From assembly GCA_947444925.1 (NCBI GenBank), contig CANFBW010000001.1, forward strand, positions 93,823 through 153,918: a stretch of DNA of 60,096 bases, read 5' to 3'. Both the position numbers and the translations under genes were made by a program. Of the stretch, positions 56,984 to 60,096 are shown in pieces. Within the stretch, counting starts at the first letter, position 1; every line of letters begins with the position of its first letter. The notes below the pieces were generated by a model. That model made no database searches. It was given only the letters and a program-made list of their open reading frames with translations, and had not been told where the DNA came from. The DNA is from Flavobacteriales bacterium (lineage in GTDB: Bacteria > Bacteroidota > Bacteroidia > Flavobacteriales_C > GCA-002722245).

Positions 56984-57787
56984 ATGCACCAACCCTTAGC
57001 ATACGTTCATCCGCAGTCGAAAATCGCTAGAAATGTAGTGATTGAGCCTTTTGTAACCATTAGTAAAAATGTGGAAATTGGTGAGGGAACCTGGATTGGT
57101 TCCAATGTTACCATTATGGAAGGCGCTAAAATAGGCAAGAACTGTCGAATTTTTCCTGGCGCTGTCATCGCTGCGGTTCCGCAGGATTTGAAATACGAAG
57201 GAGAAGATTCTACTGTTGAAGTAGGGGATAATGTGACCATTCGCGAGTGCGTCACCATTCACCGCGGTACAAAGGATCGCAACAAAACGGTGGTTGGCGA
57301 CAATGTGTTGCTCATGGCTTACACCCACGTTGCGCACGACTGTATTATTGGTCACAATGCCATACTGGCGAATTCAGTGAATTTGGCCGGACATGTGACG
57401 GTGGACGAATACGCTATCTTGGGCGGTGGTACCTTAGTGCATCAGTTTGTGCATGTGGGCAAACACGCAATGGTGTCGGGTGGTTCATTGATTAGAAAAG
57501 ACGTTCCGCCCTTCTGTAAGGCAGCAAGAGAACCTCTTTCATACGTTGGGGTGAATTCAGTAGGTTTGCGTCGCCGCGGCTACACTTCTGACGTGATTAG
57601 TAAAATACAAGAGATTTACCGATACATTTTTTTGAAAGGATACAATACCAGTCAGGCTATTTCAATTATTGAGGCTTCTTTGGATGCCACTGCTGAGCGC
57701 GATGAAATTATTTCATTTATACAGGAGTCGAAGCGAGGTATCATGAAAGGCTATTTCCAAAGCAAATCAAATGGAACTGAAGGTTAG
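56984..57787 (+). CDS. lpxA: UDP-N-acetylglucosamine acyltransferase LpxA
   Basis: A 267-residue left-handed beta-helix enzyme, first step of lipid A synthesis. The start HPQSKIARNVVIEPF, then IREC(V)TIHRGT and AYTHVAHDCIIGHNAILAN (catalytic His near residue 117) are family signatures, followed by the C-terminal helical region. It lies one base after lpxC-fabZ and overlaps the ABC gene by 17 bases. Confidence 0.97.
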   Translation: MHQPLAYVHPQSKIARNVVIEPFVTISKNVEIGEGTWIGSNVTIMEGAKIGKNCRIFPGAVIAAVPQDLKYEGEDSTVEVGDNVTIRECVTIHRGTKDRNKTVVGDNVLLMAYTHVAHDCIIGHNAILANSVNLAGHVTVDEYAILGGGTLVHQFVHVGKHAMVSGGSLIRKDVPPFCKAAREPLSYVGVNSVGLRRRGYTSDVISKIQEIYRYIFLKGYNTSQAISIIEASLDATAERDEIISFIQESKRGIMKGYFQSKSNGTEG

Positions 57788-58385
57788 TCGCCTTGGTAAG
57801 AAATACGAAGGCAATTGGATTTTTAGAAACATCGATCTCAGTGTTCCCGCAGGCGCAAAAGTGTTGATTGAAGGGCGCAATGGTTCAGGAAAAAGTACTT
57901 TTGCCAAAACCATCTCTGGCTTGATTTTGCCTTCTGAGGGACAAATTACCTACACGCACCAAGGGGTACAAGTACCTGATAGCACTGCTTACAAAGACAT
58001 TCAATTGATGGGGCCTTACATCGATTTGGTTGAAGATTTTACCCTTACTGAATTTTTAAATTTCCACAGCCATTTCAAGCCCTTTGTTCCGGAGATGTCG
58101 TTGGCTGAGTTAATTGCCATTGGTGCATTCGAGGGACAGGAAGAAAAATACCTTCGACACTTTTCGTCGGGAATGAAACAGCGGGTTAAACTGTTGCTGG
58201 CGATGTTTAGTCATTCTGCGCTGTTAGTGTTGGATGAGCCAACGGCCAATCTCGACGCGTGGGGCATCAACTGGTACCTGCGTTTGGTCAATGATTACGC
58301 TCAAAGCAAAACGATTTTGGTTTGTTCAAATAATGCATCTCAAGAAGCGGCGTTTTGCACGCAAAGAATTTCTATGGAAGTTTAA
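57771..58385 (+). CDS. ABC transporter ATP-binding protein (orphan)
   Basis: A 204-residue single nucleotide-binding domain. Walker A: LIEGRNGSGKSTFAKTISGL; ABC signature: RHFSSGMKQRVKLLLAMF; Walker B: ALLVLDEPTANLDAWG. No permease gene is next to it. Its size matches CcmA-like or lipoprotein-exporter ATPases, but the partner cannot be named. The 17-base overlap with lpxA suggests coupling to lipid A synthesis. Confidence 0.88.
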   Translation: MELKVSRLGKKYEGNWIFRNIDLSVPAGAKVLIEGRNGSGKSTFAKTISGLILPSEGQITYTHQGVQVPDSTAYKDIQLMGPYIDLVEDFTLTEFLNFHSHFKPFVPEMSLAELIAIGAFEGQEEKYLRHFSSGMKQRVKLLLAMFSHSALLVLDEPTANLDAWGINWYLRLVNDYAQSKTILVCSNNASQEAAFCTQRISMEV

Positions 58386-58405
58386 AACTAAAGGTGCAGC
58401 GTTTC

Positions 58406-58436
58406 TTGTTTGAGGCTCAGTCTTTTTGTATTTTTG
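58406..58436 (+). promoter_or_regulatory. Promoter for efp (TTG-N20-TATTTTTG)
   Basis: TTG at 58406-58408 and TATTTTTG at 58429-58436 (TAnnTTTG perfect, spacer 20). The predicted start near 58443 is about 12 bases before the ATG at 58455. Confidence 0.6.
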
Positions 58437-58454
58437 CTCAAATTCATTTTTTTT

Positions 58455-59027
58455 ATGGCAACTACTGCAGACTTTAAAAACGGCTTGTGCCTAAAGCACA
58501 ATGGCAAACTCTTTCAAATAGTGGAATTTCAACACGTTAAACCCGGTAAAGGTCCGGCTTTCGTGAGAACTAAAATCAGAAATTTAGAAAACGGAAGATT
58601 GGTCGACAATACTTTCACCGCTGGTGTTAAAATTGATTTCGTGCGCATCGAAAGACGTCCTTATCAGTTTTTGTACAAAGACGAAAGTGGCTACAACATC
58701 ATGCATCAGCAGACTTTTGAGCAGGTGTCTATTCCAGAAGGACTGATTGATCATCCTCAGTTTTTGAGAGAAGGTATGGAAATTGAAGCGACTGTGCATG
58801 CTGAAACTGAAGAATTTTTGTCGGCTGAAGTGCCGTCCTTTATTGATGCTGAAATTACTTATACTGAGCCTGGAATGAAAGGCAATACAGCGACAAATAC
58901 TTTGAAACTGGCAACTATTGATACCGGCGCTGAAATACGCGTTCCTTTGTTTATCAACATGGGTGACAAAATCAGGGTAGACACAAGAACAGGAGAATAC
59001 AGCGAAAGAATAAAAGACAAAGCTTAA
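58455..59027 (+). CDS. efp: Translation elongation factor P
   Basis: A 190-residue three-domain protein. [20 protein letters not shown] is the normal start, and the tip loop [14 protein letters not shown] carries Lys32, the position that is modified in some bacteria to help peptide-bond formation at poly-Pro. The C-terminal [20 protein letters not shown] is the conserved OB domain. No epmA or other modification gene is nearby. Its stop overlaps the next gene (TAATG). Confidence 0.97.
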   Translation: MATTADFKNGLCLKHNGKLFQIVEFQHVKPGKGPAFVRTKIRNLENGRLVDNTFTAGVKIDFVRIERRPYQFLYKDESGYNIMHQQTFEQVSIPEGLIDHPQFLREGMEIEATVHAETEEFLSAEVPSFIDAEITYTEPGMKGNTATNTLKLATIDTGAEIRVPLFINMGDKIRVDTRTGEYSERIKDKA

Positions 59028-59956
59028 TGAAATTTCCGCAACCCTTAACACTTGCCGAATTAGCTTCTTTTCTGACCTGCGATTTCGTGGGTAATGGAGA
59101 TATGTTGGTGTTGGGTTGCAATGAAATTCATCAGGTGGAGGCAGGTGATTTGTCTTTTGTTGATCATCCGAAATACTACGATAAATGCCTGAATTCAAAA
59201 GCGTCAGTTGTACTGATCAACAAGAATGTTGCTTGTCCCGAGGGCAAGGGATTAATCATCAGTGCTGATCCTTTTGCAGACTTCAACCGTATTGGAAAGA
59301 AATACATGCCGTTTCAGCGTTCATTGCAAACCATTAGCGCATCGGCTCAAATGGGCGAAGATACGGTGGTGCAGCCCAATGTTTTTATAGGGCATAATGT
59401 TCAAATTGGAAAAAATTGTTTGATCCATTCCAATGTCAGCATCTATGACAATGTGGTGATTGGCGACAATGTGGTGATACACGCCAATACTGTTTTGGGT
59501 GCCGATGCATTTTACTTTAAGAACAGAGTAACGCACCGCGAAAAGTTGTGGTCAACGGGTTCTGTTGAAATTGCCGACGATGTTGAAATAGGTGCGGGGT
59601 GCACGATTGACAAAGGAGTTTCAGGTGTGACGTACATTGGCCGCGGAACAAAAATAGACAATCAGGTACAGATTGGTCACGATACTGTTGTGGGCGAGCT
59701 TTGTTTGTTTGCCGCACAGGTTGGTGTATCAGGTTGTGTAAAGATCGGAAACAATGTCACTTTATGGGGGCAGGTTGGTGTCACCAGCGGCGTTGAAATT
59801 GGAGATAATGTGGTGGTGATGGGTAAAACAGGCGTTGCTAAAACCTTAGCCGCCGATACAACGTATGCAGGAGCAATAGCTAAAGAAGCGACGGCACATT
59901 GGAGGGAAATGATTGCATTAAAGCAGTTGCCAGAATTAATAAAAAAAATAAAGTAA
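59027..59956 (+). CDS. Second LpxD-like hexapeptide acyltransferase
   Basis: A 309-residue left-handed beta-helix protein that resembles LpxD (PLTLAELASFLTCDFVGNGD; GDLSFVDHPKYYDKCLNSKA) but is shorter than the copy at 54483 and more divergent. The catalytic-type His is in VQIGHDTVVGELCLFAAQVG. Such a second LpxD-type protein is common in this operon in Bacteroidota; it may use a different acyl chain or sugar. It overlaps efp by one base and the next gene by one base. Confidence 0.85.
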   Translation: MKFPQPLTLAELASFLTCDFVGNGDMLVLGCNEIHQVEAGDLSFVDHPKYYDKCLNSKASVVLINKNVACPEGKGLIISADPFADFNRIGKKYMPFQRSLQTISASAQMGEDTVVQPNVFIGHNVQIGKNCLIHSNVSIYDNVVIGDNVVIHANTVLGADAFYFKNRVTHREKLWSTGSVEIADDVEIGAGCTIDKGVSGVTYIGRGTKIDNQVQIGHDTVVGELCLFAAQVGVSGCVKIGNNVTLWGQVGVTSGVEIGDNVVVMGKTGVAKTLAADTTYAGAIAKEATAHWREMIALKQLPELIKKIK

Positions 59957-60096
59957 TGGCGGTTAAGTCGATAAAAAGAGCAGATGCAACAATTCGGGTG
60001 AAAGATCAGAAGTTGAATGCTTTGCTTGAAATTACCAATGCCATCAACAGCAATGTGAGCAAAGAGAAACTCTTTGCCATTTATGAATTTGTGTTG
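59956..60096 (+). CDS. N-terminus of a possible SpoIIE/PP2C-type phosphatase (3' partial)
   Basis: The frame opens at the ATG overlapping the upstream stop (TAATG) and stays open to the window end, giving 47 residues. A short basic start is followed by LNALLEITNAINSNVSKEKL, a helix that resembles the linker before GAF or PP2C domains of SpoIIE-type phosphatases, which often follow this operon in Bacteroidota. The fragment is too short for more than a tentative call. Confidence 0.4.
   Translation, partial: MAVKSIKRADATIRVKDQKLNALLEITNAINSNVSKEKLFAIYEFVL

Noticed and set aside
58584-59198. Long minus-strand frame opposite efp
   Set aside because: Antisense shadow of efp and of the start of the second lpxD-like gene; no homologous motif.

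Overview
The window is a moderately AT-rich chromosome segment from a member of the Bacteroidota. Several signs agree: type IX secretion (T9SS) C-terminal sorting domains on several secreted proteins, the T9SS response regulator PorX, a fused LpxC-FabZ protein, many DUF families typical of the phylum, and promoters of the form TTG-N19-TAnnTTTG. The class is uncertain; I would look first among flavobacterial, chitinophagal and cytophagal lineages. No rRNA, tRNA, CRISPR array, insertion sequence or prophage was recognised. All functions are inferred from sequence features and family knowledge; no database search was run.

Layout. 1-3310: tail of a T9SS cargo protein, then a small glycan operon (RmlC-like epimerase, GT2 glycosyltransferase, Amj-family flippase). 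3586-13421: a beta-glucan locus without SusC/SusD, made of a T9SS-secreted jelly-roll protein, two large outer-membrane beta-barrels, two lipoproteins with carbohydrate-binding-like domains, and a GH9 glycoside hydrolase. 13609-19887: small proteins, two paralogous TPR proteins, an M43 metalloprotease with a T9SS signal, an ACP phosphodiesterase, a SiaC-family protein, and an OmpH/Skp-like plus DUF4924 pair. 19997-22570: a solitary acyltransferase in an AT-rich island and an M42 peptidase.

22675-25932 is the most interesting part. An ECF sigma factor is followed by a 675-residue protein that combines a cytoplasmic domain of four tandem repeats, one inner-membrane helix, a long Asn-rich periplasmic linker and a C-terminal PorP/SprF-type outer-membrane barrel. 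Next comes a lipoprotein ending in a type B (CHU_C) T9SS sorting domain. This looks like a trans-envelope anti-sigma system that links a T9SS cargo/translocon pair to transcription.

26138-30269 is a tightly overlapping operon: MnmD, a polysaccharide-lyase-like lipoprotein, a small barrel, a Nudix hydrolase, a lipoprotein and an alpha/beta hydrolase. 30409-44630 (minus strand) holds a methylmalonyl-CoA mutase carrying a fused partial small subunit, a DivIC/FtsB-like protein, a DUF5686 outer-membrane protein, a carbonic anhydrase-SulP pair, an LPG-synthase-like membrane protein, an M16 peptidase and an O-methyltransferase. 44838-49176 has der divergent from rsgA-dtd-mazG, then a cluster of small Cys-rich exported proteins. 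49178-53116 is the minus-strand porX-fkbM-tsaE-ald group. 53245-60096 is the plus-strand lipid A operon (HD hydrolase, lpxD, lpxC-fabZ, lpxA, an orphan ABC ATPase, efp, a second lpxD-like gene) running into a gene cut by the window end.
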